NCBI RefSeq assembly: GCF_937893305.1
Contig: NZ_CALBGN010000018.1
Coordinates: forward strand, 1 to 64,000
Source of the DNA: an uncultured Helicobacter sp.
Lineage (GTDB): Bacteria; Campylobacterota; Campylobacteria; Campylobacterales; Helicobacteraceae
DNA length: 64,000 bases
Reading direction: 5' to 3'
How positions within the stretch are numbered: position 1 is the stretch's first letter; the number at the start of each line of letters is the position of its first letter. The notes beneath the pieces are model-generated. The model ran no database searches and was not told where the DNA came from. It saw nothing but the letters and a program-made list of their open reading frames with translations. Shown in pieces: positions 34,757-44,041 of the stretch. The position numbers and the translations under genes are program-made.

Positions 34757-36682
34757 TTAAAATTTTTTGCTTTGAAGTTGCGTTTTAATATGATCTGCAA
34801 AGCTCCCAACTTCTAATGAGATTTGCTCACAAGAATCAATAATGTAATTACTCTCTTGAATCTTATCTTCTAAGAGCTGGATAGAATCATTAATTTTTGT
34901 GATTCCGTCATTTTGCTCTTGGATTGCAGAAGAAATCTCATTCATTGATTGTGCCAATAAGTTAATATTTGCTTCAATTTCCCCTAGACTTTTTTGCGTG
35001 CTTTCAGCTAGTTTTCTAACTTCATCTGCAACAACAGCAAAGCCTCTTCCGTGTTCTCCTGCTCTTGCTGCTTCAATAGCTGCATTTAATGCTAATAAGT
35101 TTGTTTGATCAGCAATATCTTTAATTGTCCCAACAACTCCACGAATATTATTAGCTTGTTGTGCAATTTCTTCAGATCTAGAAGCAGTATTTTGGATAGA
35201 ATCTGTCATTATAGAAATTGCTTCAGCAGATTGTTTTGCGGATAGGGATTGTGATTGTGAGCTTTCTTTGATTTGTGTAACAATATTTTGTAAAGATTGA
35301 TAAGAAATATTGAGTTTTTCTGCAGTAATGCTCTGCTCTTTTAACATTTCTTGGATATAAGAGCCTAGATTATTGATCCCATTAAGTGTTTGCAAAAACG
35401 CACCTTGCTTGTTTTGCAAATCTGCCTTGTGTGTAAAATCATTTTCTTGAAAAATCTCTAAGGTTTTTGTAATTGTCTCTAAAGATTCTTTAATGGCTAG
35501 CATTGTAGAGTTTGTATAGTTTTTTAATGTATTAAGCTGTGCGTTGTTTGTTTCCTTTTCATTGATACTTGAAAAATCTCCACTTTGCATATTCTCTAAG
35601 ACCACAATAGAGCCTTCTACACAAGCACGCTCAAACTCTAAATTCTTCTTAGTTGTTAAAATATTTTCATTAAGTGCCTTTGCAAGCGTTCCTAGCTCAT
35701 CATTTGTTTTGATTTCACAAGAATTAATGGTTTGTGTTTTCCCATTAAGATAATCAAAAAATTCTAAAATAGAATTTTTAATTGGTTGCACTCCTCTTAA
35801 AAGTTTTGACATTACAACATTAATCACAAAAATTAAAAATACGGCAAAAATCAACATTTTAATAATTAAAGAAAAAATCATTGCATTAATAGGTTGATAG
35901 ATTACTTCTTCATCTTCTAAAAGACAAAATTTCCAATTTGTTTGTGTATCAATCTTACAAACACCTAATTTATCTCGAAATGTAAAAAATTGATTAGAAT
36001 CTTTTTGTTCAATGAGAAATTTTGAAATTTCATTTTGAGAAAAAACTTCATTTTCATTTGGTGAAACAACAATATTTTGCTTACTATCCATCGCATAGGC
36101 AAGAGCAGTTTCGTTTTCAAATAATTTTTTAATATAAGCATTAAGTGGCTTTAATGCAATATCACCACTGACAACACCATAAAAAACATTATCCACAAAA
36201 ATCGGAGCACTAAATCCAAAAACAGGAATCTTTTTACTAGCTTGCATCCATGCATCACTTAAAATAATATTTTGTTGTTTTTCTTTAGCAATAGAAAACC
36301 AACTGCGCTTTCTTGGATCATAACCAGAGCTTGGATAAACATTATTACGATTGCTTCTTAGCATTCTTCCATTAGATTCCACTCCAAAATACATTAGATT
36401 AAATCCACCCACAGCTTCACTTAACTCTAATGCATTTGTAATTCTTTCTTCATCGTGCAAATACTTAGTGATTTGCTTGCCTAACATATTTACAATATGT
36501 TGTTTCTCTAGCAAATAAGAATCTAACACTAATAATGCGGAATCTACTTTGCGCTGATAATTTTTATAGCTTGTTGCAAGCTCAGCTTCTTTAATATTTA
36601 AATATTGCCAAACCCCAAAAATAGAAAATCCAACAATACTCACTAAACTAACAACTAAAGTTACTTTTGTCTTTAAAGTCAT
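34757..36682 (-). CDS. Methyl-accepting chemotaxis protein with Cache sensor
   Basis: A 641-residue chemoreceptor. Membrane helix 1 (about 7-27), a periplasmic double-Cache-like sensor (about 30-275, with PRKRSWF and DAWMQASKKIPVFGFSAPI), membrane helix 2 (about 277-300), a HAMP-like linker, then the signalling domain with the hairpin tip DQTNLLALNAAIEAARAGEHGRGFAVVADEVRKLAE in part, near residue 535. The ligand cannot be read but dCache sensors often bind amino or organic acids. There is no C-terminal CheR/CheB-binding pentapeptide. Confidence 0.92.
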   Translation of the reverse strand: MTLKTKVTLVVSLVSIVGFSIFGVWQYLNIKEAELATSYKNYQRKVDSALLVLDSYLLEKQHIVNMLGKQITKYLHDEERITNALELSEAVGGFNLMYFGVESNGRMLRSNRNNVYPSSGYDPRKRSWFSIAKEKQQNIILSDAWMQASKKIPVFGFSAPIFVDNVFYGVVSGDIALKPLNAYIKKLFENETALAYAMDSKQNIVVSPNENEVFSQNEISKFLIEQKDSNQFFTFRDKLGVCKIDTQTNWKFCLLEDEEVIYQPINAMIFSLIIKMLIFAVFLIFVINVVMSKLLRGVQPIKNSILEFFDYLNGKTQTINSCEIKTNDELGTLAKALNENILTTKKNLEFERACVEGSIVVLENMQSGDFSSINEKETNNAQLNTLKNYTNSTMLAIKESLETITKTLEIFQENDFTHKADLQNKQGAFLQTLNGINNLGSYIQEMLKEQSITAEKLNISYQSLQNIVTQIKESSQSQSLSAKQSAEAISIMTDSIQNTASRSEEIAQQANNIRGVVGTIKDIADQTNLLALNAAIEAARAGEHGRGFAVVADEVRKLAESTQKSLGEIEANINLLAQSMNEISSAIQEQNDGITKINDSIQLLEDKIQESNYIIDSCEQISLEVGSFADHIKTQLQSKKF

Positions 36683-36766
36683 TCATCTCTCCCAAAGAAA
36701 CAAAAAATTAATCCGTAAGCAAAAATACGATTGATTTCAAATTAAGTTTGTAGAAAATGTAAATGC

Positions 36767-36791
36767 TTTAGATTCCACAAAGGAATCTAAA
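36767..36791 (-). terminator. Terminator downstream of the YceI gene
   Basis: TTTAGATTCC (36767-36776) and GGAATCTAAA (36782-36791) form a perfect 10-bp stem around 5 nt, starting one base after the YceI stop on the minus strand. It separates this gene from the chemoreceptor gene. The tail is only weakly T-rich. Confidence 0.6.
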
Positions 36792-36792
36792 A

Positions 36793-37368
36793 TTATTGAA
36801 GCTTTCCTTTAACTGTAATATCTACAATATTCCAGCTTAATCCTAAATGCCCTGCCGCTACATCACTAAGAGCCTTTAAAGCTTTTGGAGCATTGGAAAA
36901 AGCGAAAAGATCCAATCTTCCTTGTGCTTGGAAGTCTTTATTACCTAAAATCTCATAATTTAATGGCACAATTGTGCTTTGACGATTAATGATAACTTTT
37001 GCGCTAATTGTCCCTTTGTATTCTCCTTCAATCACATTAACAATTTCTACTTTAATATCATTTTTATTATTTAATGTGCCAAAAAACGCATTAATCACAT
37101 TATCTGTGATAACTTGGTTTTCTTCACCACCCATATCAATATCTTTTGGAGAAAGAATCACACTTGCCCCAACAAGCTGCTTAGAAAGTGTAGAATCGTC
37201 CTTTTTGAAATTAAATTTCGCTGTGCTAAAAACTCCTTTTGTTCCTGCCATTGTAGAAGTTTTATATCCTTCAAATCCAATTTGAAGACTTGTTTTATCA
37301 AGTCCAGCCCCAAAAAGCGCACTTGATAACGCTAAAGTGCCAAATATAGCCAAAATGATGTTTTTCAT
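36793..37368 (-). CDS. YceI-family periplasmic protein
   Basis: 191 residues with a signal peptide (MKNIILAIFGTLALSSALFG) followed by a lipocalin-like YceI domain: IGFEGYKTSTMAGTKGVF, ASVILSPKDIDMG, INAFFGTLNN and the final strand VDITVKGKL. YceI proteins bind isoprenoid-type lipids; the ligand and role here are unknown. I start at ATG 37366-37368 (AAGGA at 37376-37380) rather than the in-frame TTG two codons upstream. Confidence 0.8.
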   Translation of the reverse strand: MKNIILAIFGTLALSSALFGAGLDKTSLQIGFEGYKTSTMAGTKGVFSTAKFNFKKDDSTLSKQLVGASVILSPKDIDMGGEENQVITDNVINAFFGTLNNKNDIKVEIVNVIEGEYKGTISAKVIINRQSTIVPLNYEILGNKDFQAQGRLDLFAFSNAPKALKALSDVAAGHLGLSWNIVDITVKGKLQ

Positions 37369-37505
37369 TGTCAATCCTTAAATTTAAAATGTGAATCATT
37401 ATAATATAAAATTTTTTAAAAATAAAATTACAAATTCTCTAAATAATTTATTTTTGAGCAATAATAGTTTAAAATTAAAGACTTTTACAATTTTTAAGGA
37501 AATTT

Positions 37506-38402
37506 ATGCCGCTTGTTATGAACAATAACTCCAAAACAGCCCAAGATAATACAACACAAGACATACAAACTCTAGGTGTTTTTTTGCGTCCATCTACACC
37601 GGAACTTAAAGATTATTTTTTAGAATTTCAAGCTAAGGCTACACAATTAGGATTCCGTGTAATTTTAGATTCTATTAGTGCTGGAATGATAGGAATGCGT
37701 GGCTTAAATTTTGAAGAACTCTGCTTAGAAAGCGATGTGCTAATCTCTATTGGGGGCGATGGCACGCTAATCTCCACTGCTAGGCGTTCTTTTGCCTATA
37801 AAAAGCCGATTTTAGGAATTAATATGGGGCGTTTAGGATTTCTTACAGATTTACAAAAACACGAAGTAGAAGACTTTTTGCCTAAATTAAAAAGTGGCAA
37901 CTACACCATAGCTCACCACATAATGCTAGAAGGCAAAATCCAAAACAACACAAGTTTTTTTGCTCTAAATGATATTATTTTAACACGCTTAAATGATGCA
38001 GGAATGATTCATTTAAAAGCCTATATTGATGGAGAGTATTTTAATGCTTATTATGGTGATGGCTTAATTATAGCCACACCCACAGGCTCTACTGCTTATA
38101 ATATTAGTGCAGGTGGTGCAGTGGTCTATCCTTTTTCTAAAAATATTCTTTTGACTCCTATTTGTGCGCATTCTCTTACGCAACGCCCACTAATCTTACC
38201 AGATTTCTTTGAAATCACAATTCAATTAGGCGAAACTGGGCGTTGTAATATTGTTATTGATGGACAAGAGAGTAAGCCATTAAAATTTGGTGAAAGTATC
38301 ACAATTTGTGCCAAAAAAGAAGGTGTGCGTCTAATCCATAGCCCACACTGGGATTATTTTAAGATTTTAAAAGAGAAATTTCACTGGGGAGATTTTGAAT
38401 AA
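37506..38402 (+). CDS. nadK: NAD kinase
   Basis: 298 residues phosphorylating NAD+ to NADP+. The diagnostic GGDGT motif occurs in ISIGGDGTLISTARR (near residue 83), followed by GINMGRLGFLTD, FALNDI and TPTGSTAYNISAGG. AAGGA precedes the ATG. The stop overlaps the recN start (TAATG). The order nadK-recN-NFACT is, to my recollection, also found in H. pylori. Confidence 0.96.
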   Translation: MPLVMNNNSKTAQDNTTQDIQTLGVFLRPSTPELKDYFLEFQAKATQLGFRVILDSISAGMIGMRGLNFEELCLESDVLISIGGDGTLISTARRSFAYKKPILGINMGRLGFLTDLQKHEVEDFLPKLKSGNYTIAHHIMLEGKIQNNTSFFALNDIILTRLNDAGMIHLKAYIDGEYFNAYYGDGLIIATPTGSTAYNISAGGAVVYPFSKNILLTPICAHSLTQRPLILPDFFEITIQLGETGRCNIVIDGQESKPLKFGESITICAKKEGVRLIHSPHWDYFKILKEKFHWGDFE

Positions 38403-39955
38403 TGCAAAAACTTTGTATCCATAAAATCACAATTAAAGATTCTCCAACTTTTAAGCAAGCTAGCTTTTCTCCAAGCCCATATTTTAATGTCTTTAGTGGC
38501 GCAAGCGGAGCTGGAAAGTCTGTGCTTATGGAATCCATTTTAGCCCTTTTTGGTTTAAGAGAAACAAACGCTATACTCCTTGAAGCCACACTTGAACTTC
38601 AGGGGATTTCAAAAGACTTTGAGGGCTTAATTGATGAGGGAGAAGTTGTGCTAACACTTAGCAAAAAAGACAAAGTCCGCTATTTTATAAACGCCCAAAA
38701 TATCCCAAAAAAGAAAATCCAAGAGCTTTTCACACCCTTTTTAAAGCATCTTAGCACCAAATCCTATGATGCCACAAGTGAGCAAAATCTGTTTTTTGTG
38801 CTTGATGGTTTTATAGAATCCAAAAATAAAGAATATCAGCAAATCTTACAAGATTATAAAGAATCCTTTTTGCAATTTAATGCAGCTAAAAATACACTAA
38901 AAACCCTACAAGATGAAGCACTAAAAGTTGCCGAGCTTAAAGAGTTTGTGCGTTTTGAAATCCAAAAACTAGAAACGCTAAACCCAAAAAAAGGCGAATA
39001 TGAAGAATTGTTAGAACTTAAAAAAGAAATTTCTAAAAAAGAAAAAATCAGCCAAAGCTTACAAGGCGTGCGTGAGTTTTTAAGTCAAAGCCACAAGGTT
39101 ACGCAGTTTTTAAACCTAATAAATAGCGATGAAAGCGATTCTATCTTAAGCGCATTAAACACTCTTGAAAGCTTATGTGATCAAGCAAATGAACACTTAG
39201 AAGCCCTAGAAATGAGCAATCCAGAAGAGATTTTAAACCGCATTGAAGCCTTAAGCTCTCTTAAGCACCGCTATGGCGGAGTTGATGAGGCTTTAGAATA
39301 TTTGGAAAACAAAAAGCAAGAATTGCACAAATATGAAAATTTAGATTCCATCTTAAAAGACGCACAAAACTCTTATCAATTAGCCAAAACCACATTGCAA
39401 ACAAGTGCAAAAGCTCTAACACAAGTAAGAGAAAAACATTTAAGTGATTTTGAAAATACACTAAATTCTGCATTAACTTCCCTAAAAATGCAAAACTCAA
39501 AAGTTATTCTAAAACCTATTTTAGAAGTAGAATCCTACACAATCTTAGGTGCGCAAAATCTTGAAATCACACTAAACACTACACTAAAAAACCTAAGTTC
39601 TGGTGAATTTAATCGCTTCCGTCTTGCCTTATTGCTCACACAAAAAAGCAAAGAAAGTTCCCTAATTCTTCTTGATGAATTAGACGCCAATTTAAGCGGA
39701 CAAGAATCTCAAAGTGTCGCAAATGTGCTAAAAACACTCTCTCAAACACATCAAGTCTTTGCAATCTCTCATCAACCGCACATACCAAGCCTTGCAAATA
39801 CACATTTTCTCATCCAAAAACAATCTCAAACTTCAAGCATTACAGAGCTTGACAAACAAGGCAGAATCCAAGAAATAGCAAGAATGATAAGTGGCGATTC
39901 TATCACAAAAGAAGCCCTAGAATTTGCCACCAAACAATTAAGCACATATCAATGA
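38402..39955 (+). CDS. recN: DNA repair protein RecN
   Basis: A 517-residue SMC-like ATPase in double-strand break repair. Walker A is SGASGAGKSVLMESI (about residues 32-46), a central coiled coil spans about 150-340, the ABC signature is LSSGEFNRFRLALLL and Walker B LILLDELDANLSG near residue 425. It is a little shorter than E. coli RecN (553) and the coiled coil accounts for the difference. It overlaps nadK at the start and the NFACT gene by 4 bp at the end. Confidence 0.93.
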   Translation: MQKLCIHKITIKDSPTFKQASFSPSPYFNVFSGASGAGKSVLMESILALFGLRETNAILLEATLELQGISKDFEGLIDEGEVVLTLSKKDKVRYFINAQNIPKKKIQELFTPFLKHLSTKSYDATSEQNLFFVLDGFIESKNKEYQQILQDYKESFLQFNAAKNTLKTLQDEALKVAELKEFVRFEIQKLETLNPKKGEYEELLELKKEISKKEKISQSLQGVREFLSQSHKVTQFLNLINSDESDSILSALNTLESLCDQANEHLEALEMSNPEEILNRIEALSSLKHRYGGVDEALEYLENKKQELHKYENLDSILKDAQNSYQLAKTTLQTSAKALTQVREKHLSDFENTLNSALTSLKMQNSKVILKPILEVESYTILGAQNLEITLNTTLKNLSSGEFNRFRLALLLTQKSKESSLILLDELDANLSGQESQSVANVLKTLSQTHQVFAISHQPHIPSLANTHFLIQKQSQTSSITELDKQGRIQEIARMISGDSITKEALEFATKQLSTYQ

Positions 39956-41289
39956 ACCTAAATACACTTCAAAAATTTGCAGATTATCTTACAAAAACTC
40001 CACCTTTAAAACTCCGATTAATAAGAAGAATCGGGGACAATCTCTTTAAGCTTGATATTGATGGCTCACTTTTTTTTATAGATTTAACCCGTCAAAAATC
40101 CACAATTTTTATCACAGATGAATCCTTAATCGCACCAAAAATCTACCAAGCACCTTTTGATAAAAGCCTAGAAAAACATTGCTTTAATGCTAGGATTTTA
40201 AAGGCAAAACTTGATGGCAACAATAGAATCTTACAGATCTTTTTACAAACACAAAATAGCTATAAAACCTTGCAAACCACTCTACAAATTGAATTTACAG
40301 GACGCAATACAAACCTTATCCTTTTAGATTCTAACAATATCATCTTAGATGCCTTGCGCCACATCACAAAAGAACAATCTTTTAGAGAAGTTAGAATCCA
40401 AAAACAACTCTTACCACTACCCCAGCCCACAACTCCACCAAAAATACACGATGAAGGAGAACTTTTTAGTGTTTTAAGACATAATTTTAAAACCCTACAA
40501 AAAAAAGAACTTGAACAAAAAATCCAAAAATCCACAAACACACTTCTACAAAAAATCTCCCAAATCAAGCATTTTATCAACGCACTAGAAGATAAAAATC
40601 TCCTAGAATCTAACGCAAAAAAAGAAGCACATTTTGGACAACTTCTTGTAGAAAATCTCTATTTATATCCGAACTTTAAAGGCACTTCTATCACTCTTAA
40701 TGCTACACAAATCACACTCCCTACTAAAGCCCATTCTCTAAGCCACGCAGCACAGATATTCTTTGAAAACTCAAAAAAACTTGCCAAAAAAGCAAAAAAT
40801 ATTCATCTCCAAGCACAAATCCTACAAGAAAAACTAAATTTTTATGAAAATCTACTTGAAATGATACAAAATGTAACAAACATTAACGATTTACAAATTT
40901 TAAATTCTAATTTCCAAAAAGACTCTACGCCAAAAGACTCCAAACGCAAGAAAGAAAACAAGCAATTTGAAAGCTTTTTTATTGAAGGCATTAAGGTTTC
41001 TATTGGCAAAAGTGGGCGTGAAAACATTGCGCTCTTAAAAGAAGCACGCGCAGAAGATCTTTGGATGCATATCCGCAATCTCCCAAGTTCTCATTGTATT
41101 ATCCATTGCGGAAAATCAAAAGTTTCCGATATAATCTTATACAAAGCCGCAAAGATTTTAATTGGATTTACAAAAAGTTTTGGTGGAAATTATGATATAG
41201 ATTATACAAAGCGTAAATTTGTCAAAATCACACAAGGCGCAAATGTCGTGTATGCAAAAGAGCAAACGCTCCAACTAAAAAAGGATTAA
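39952..41289 (+). CDS. NFACT-family protein (RqcH-like, fibronectin-binding protein homologue)
   Basis: 445 residues. An NFACT-N domain (ETTGR-like segment EFTGRNTNLILLD), a coiled coil around residues 180-210, and a C-terminal NFACT-R domain (SIGKSGRENIALLKEA, DLWMHIRNLPSSHCII) are visible. RqcH proteins bind stalled 50S-nascent chain complexes and add alanine tails; older annotation calls them fibronectin-binding. It is shorter than the about 570-residue Bacillus protein, as expected in Campylobacterota. It overlaps recN by 4 bp (ATGA). A role in ribosome rescue is inferred. Confidence 0.85.
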   Translation: MNLNTLQKFADYLTKTPPLKLRLIRRIGDNLFKLDIDGSLFFIDLTRQKSTIFITDESLIAPKIYQAPFDKSLEKHCFNARILKAKLDGNNRILQIFLQTQNSYKTLQTTLQIEFTGRNTNLILLDSNNIILDALRHITKEQSFREVRIQKQLLPLPQPTTPPKIHDEGELFSVLRHNFKTLQKKELEQKIQKSTNTLLQKISQIKHFINALEDKNLLESNAKKEAHFGQLLVENLYLYPNFKGTSITLNATQITLPTKAHSLSHAAQIFFENSKKLAKKAKNIHLQAQILQEKLNFYENLLEMIQNVTNINDLQILNSNFQKDSTPKDSKRKKENKQFESFFIEGIKVSIGKSGRENIALLKEARAEDLWMHIRNLPSSHCIIHCGKSKVSDIILYKAAKILIGFTKSFGGNYDIDYTKRKFVKITQGANVVYAKEQTLQLKKD

Positions 41290-41291
41290 AA

Positions 41292-41639
41292 ATGGCTGTA
41301 ACTCCTGTTGGCAATATGACTTACATTAATCAAAACGCTCAAGTAGGTTCTGTTCAACAAGCAAACACGCAAGTTAAACTTGATTTTCAAGCAATGGTAA
41401 ATCTCCAAAATATGCAAGACCAACAAGACGAAATCCAAGAAGTGCGTCCCACAGAAGAAACACTTGAAGTTAAAGACGAAAGAGAAGGTAATGGCAAACA
41501 AGAAAAAGATGAGGAAGAATCTAAGCAAGAATCTAAGCAAGAATCTAAGCAAGAATCTAAGCAAGAATCCGCCAAACAAGATGATTCTATACAAACAAAC
41601 GAAAATGGCACAATCACACATTTAAACATCTCTGTGTAA
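41292..41639 (+). CDS. Small acidic protein with ESKQ repeats, function unknown
   Basis: 115 residues starting MAVTPVGNMTYINQNAQV. There is no signal peptide or membrane helix. The middle is charged (VRPTEETLEVKDERE) and includes five ESKQ/ESAKQ units from a 12-bp DNA repeat, then a short hydrophobic tail (THLNISV). Begins 2 bp after the NFACT gene and is probably cotranscribed. I recall similar short proteins in other Campylobacterota without known function. The mirrored minus-strand reading with LLRF repeats is an artefact of the repeat. Confidence 0.65.
   Translation: MAVTPVGNMTYINQNAQVGSVQQANTQVKLDFQAMVNLQNMQDQQDEIQEVRPTEETLEVKDEREGNGKQEKDEEESKQESKQESKQESKQESAKQDDSIQTNENGTITHLNISV
41517..41564 (+). 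repeat. Four tandem 12-bp repeats (GAATCTAAGCAA)
   Basis: Four perfect copies plus a partial fifth (GAATC) lie inside the 41292 gene, encoding ESKQ each. Because the unit is a multiple of three, copy-number change would lengthen or shorten the protein without a frameshift. Confidence 0.95.
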
Positions 41640-41642
41640 AGT

Positions 41643-41658
41643 TGGAATCCTTTTTGCT
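41643..41658 (+). promoter_or_regulatory. Sigma-54 (RpoN) promoter of the 41690 outer-membrane protein gene
   Basis: TTGGAATCCTTTTTGCT has GG (41644-41645) and GC (41656-41657) 10 bp apart, matching the RpoN consensus, and starts 4 bp after the previous stop codon. Expected transcription start is about 41668, which gives a leader of roughly 20 nt. Confidence 0.7.
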
Positions 41659-41689
41659 ATCTGCTTTCAAAACAAGAAAAGGATAGCTT

Positions 41690-42367
41690 ATGCAGGCTTT
41701 TTTAAGGATATTTGCTGGGTTTGTGTTTCTCTCCACTCTAACCTTTGCGTGGCAGCCAAACCCATACCACTCACAAAGTGATGAACATCCCCTTTACACA
41801 GAGCGTAAAAATCGTTTATTAGGTGTTTATAGCACTTATAATAAAGCAAAATCTGATGCTAAACTTAGCATTAGCGGCTTTGAAACGCAAAATCATAATC
41901 TTAGTGAAAAACAATTTGGAATTGGAATCGTATTTGGATATTTGCTTGATTCTAATAATAGACTCTTAGCAAGCTTTGAACATCACTTTAAACAAAATGG
42001 CTTTTCTTATCAACTTCTAACTCTAGGTTATGCTTTCACCCCAAAACTCCCAAACAGCACACAATGGCGTTTAATCTTAGGCGTAAATGCTGGACTTGCG
42101 CTAGGAAAATTTGAAAGTGGCAGTTTTGTCATCAATGATAGTGCTTTAGATAAACTCTCCTACACAGGATTAACCTATGGTGTCAAAGGCGGATTTATCC
42201 GCACATTTCACAGCGGAGAGCTAGAGTTTGGTCTGCAAGCAAGACGCTTAGATTTTGGCGAAGAAAGCGGAAGTTTAACACTAAATAATAACCCAAGTTC
42301 TGCAAACTTAGATCTTAGCGAAACTTCTAGTTTAGGCTTTTATCTAGGCTATAATTTCTTATTTTAA
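41690..42367 (+). CDS. Outer-membrane beta-barrel protein, unknown function
   Basis: 225 residues: signal peptide (MQAFLRIFAGFVFLSTLTFA), then alternating hydrophobic/polar strands with frequent Gly and aromatics, closing in a C-terminal strand ending LGYNFLF, the usual terminal-Phe signature for barrel assembly. The size fits an 8-10-strand barrel of the OmpW/Helicobacter OMP type. The immediately preceding sigma-54-type promoter suggests expression with flagellar or other RpoN genes. I cannot name it. yaaA follows after 9 bp. Confidence 0.72.
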   Translation: MQAFLRIFAGFVFLSTLTFAWQPNPYHSQSDEHPLYTERKNRLLGVYSTYNKAKSDAKLSISGFETQNHNLSEKQFGIGIVFGYLLDSNNRLLASFEHHFKQNGFSYQLLTLGYAFTPKLPNSTQWRLILGVNAGLALGKFESGSFVINDSALDKLSYTGLTYGVKGGFIRTFHSGELEFGLQARRLDFGEESGSLTLNNNPSSANLDLSETSSLGFYLGYNFLF

Positions 42368-42376
42368 AGGATAAAA

Positions 42377-43177
42377 ATGTGGATTTTATTTTCACCTAGC
42401 GAGAAAAAACATCTAACACATAAAGACGCCACAAAAGGCAATCCAACATTTTATCAAAACTTCGTCTGTGAAAACTTACAAGAAATCCTACACGCCTACA
42501 CACAATACCTACAACACGCTAGCGATACACAGCTTCAAAAACTTTTTGGAGTAAAAACGCTTAATCTTAATGAACTCTCCTTAGCACAAAATCTTCTTAC
42601 AGCACCTCTTATAGATTCCATTAAACGCTATGATGGAGTAGCTTTTAATGCACTAAATTATGAAAGCTTGGACAACAACGCTAAGAATTATCTAAAGAAA
42701 CATCTTTTAATTTTTTCAAACCTTTTTGGAGTGCTTAGAACAACAGATAAGATCCCTTATTACGACTTAAAACAAGGCGAGGGTTTTTGCTATGAAAACA
42801 CCACATTTTCTACAAAAAACCTCTATGCAAATCATCACGCAAAAATTTGGGATTTTTTGGATTCCACAAAGACTTTAGAATTTTTGGATTTGCGTGCAGG
42901 TTTCTATCAAAAATGTTTTTCTTTTAACAAGATCCCAACTTCTTTAAAAGCAAAAAATCTTCACATTTTAACGCCAAACTTTCTAAAAAATGGCAAAACC
43001 TTAAGCCATTATGCAAAATTCTATCGTGGAATCCTTTTGCAAACTTGCGCAAAATACAAGGTGTTAGACTTAGAAACGCTCCTTAAAACAGACATTGCAG
43101 GACTCACCCTAACAAACACAAGCACCACGCACCAAGCAAATATCACTCAAACACTCCTAACTTACACGATTTCTTAA
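42377..43177 (+). CDS. yaaA: YaaA-family (DUF328) protein
   Basis: 266 residues opening with MWILFSPSEKK, the YaaA N-terminus, and containing RYDGVAFNALNYESLDN and LIFSNLFGVLRTTDKIPYYDL. In E. coli YaaA lowers free intracellular iron under peroxide stress and binds DNA. It lies 9 bp after the outer-membrane protein and may be transcribed from the same RpoN promoter. Family assignment is good; function in this organism is inferred. Confidence 0.75.
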   Translation: MWILFSPSEKKHLTHKDATKGNPTFYQNFVCENLQEILHAYTQYLQHASDTQLQKLFGVKTLNLNELSLAQNLLTAPLIDSIKRYDGVAFNALNYESLDNNAKNYLKKHLLIFSNLFGVLRTTDKIPYYDLKQGEGFCYENTTFSTKNLYANHHAKIWDFLDSTKTLEFLDLRAGFYQKCFSFNKIPTSLKAKNLHILTPNFLKNGKTLSHYAKFYRGILLQTCAKYKVLDLETLLKTDIAGLTLTNTSTTHQANITQTLLTYTIS

Positions 43178-43185
43178 ATTTTTAG

Positions 43186-43191
43186 TATAAT
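43186..43191 (+). promoter_or_regulatory. -10 box before fabG
   Basis: TATAAT at 43186-43191 matches the sigma-70 -10 consensus and lies 37 bp before the fabG ATG, with no clear -35 box, as is common in Campylobacterota. Confidence 0.6.
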
Positions 43192-43227
43192 TGCGCTTTG
43201 ATTTTAAGGTTATAACAAAGGGATATT

Positions 43228-43971
43228 ATGAATTTTTGCGGTAACAATGTTTTAATTACAGGTGCATCTAAAGGTATTGGTGCTGAGATTGCTAAAGTTT
43301 TAGCAAAAAAGGGCTTAAAAGTATGGATCAACTACCGCTCAAAGCCAGAGCTTGCAGACTCTTTAAAAGCAGAGATTGAAGCAAATGGCGGAAGTGCAGC
43401 AGTTGTATGTTTTGATGCAACAGATGAAGAAGCGTTTATTGCAGGACTTAATGCAATTACAAGCAGTGATGGTGCTTTAGCATTTTTAGTAAATAATGCA
43501 GGCATTACAAACGATAAACTTTCAATGCGTATGCAAACACAAGATTTTACTTCTGTGCTTAATGCAAATTTAACTTCAAGCTTTATTGGTTGTCGCGAAG
43601 CCTTAAAGATTATGCGCAAACAAGGCTATGGTGCGGTAGTTAATATCGCCTCAATCATTGGAGAAATTGGAAACCTTGGACAATGTAATTATGCAGCAAG
43701 CAAAGGCGGAATGATTGCGATGACAAAATCTTTTGCCAAAGAAGGTGGAAGTAAAGGAATCCGATTTAACTGCATAACACCGGGCTTTATTGAAAGCGAT
43801 ATGACAAAAAGCTTAAAAGATGAAATTAAAGCAGAATATGCAAAAAATATCCCTCTAGGTCGCTTTGGAAGTGGAGAAGAAGTTGCTGAAGCTGTTGCGT
43901 TTTTGCTTTCAAATGGCGCAAATTACATAACCGGGGAAGTCTTAAAGGTAAATGGCGGGCTTTATATGTAG
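43228..43971 (+). CDS. fabG: 3-oxoacyl-ACP reductase
   Basis: A 247-residue short-chain dehydrogenase that reduces beta-ketoacyl-ACP with NADPH in fatty-acid elongation. Cofactor motif TGASKGIGAEIAK near residue 12, NNAG near residue 88, catalytic Ser-Tyr-Lys in NIASIIGE and NYAASKGG, and the PGFIESDMT loop. It heads the fab block fabG-acpP-fabF-accA on the plus strand. Confidence 0.95.
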   Translation: MNFCGNNVLITGASKGIGAEIAKVLAKKGLKVWINYRSKPELADSLKAEIEANGGSAAVVCFDATDEEAFIAGLNAITSSDGALAFLVNNAGITNDKLSMRMQTQDFTSVLNANLTSSFIGCREALKIMRKQGYGAVVNIASIIGEIGNLGQCNYAASKGGMIAMTKSFAKEGGSKGIRFNCITPGFIESDMTKSLKDEIKAEYAKNIPLGRFGSGEEVAEAVAFLLSNGANYITGEVLKVNGGLYM

Positions 43972-44041
43972 CAAATAAAGTTTTTTAAGAAAAACTTAGC
44001 TACAATACAGCCTTATTGAAATTTTTTAAGGAGAAGTTGCA

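Noticed and set aside
36793..37374. Upstream TTG start for the YceI gene
   Set aside because: It adds two residues before a normal signal peptide; ATG 37368 has the better-placed AAGGA.
41517..41564. CRISPR-like array
   Set aside because: Units are 12 bp, directly tandem with no spacers, and coding. No CRISPR array or cas gene was found anywhere in the window.
41286..41629. Minus-strand open frames with LLRF or CLDS repeats
   Set aside because: They are translations of the reverse of the ESKQ-coding repeat; there is no ribosome site, and the plus-strand gene is in phase with its neighbours.
43978..43997. AAGTTTTT/AAAAACTT dyad after fabG as a terminator
   Set aside because: The stem is almost all A-T, and it overlaps the likely acpP promoter, so I did not list it.
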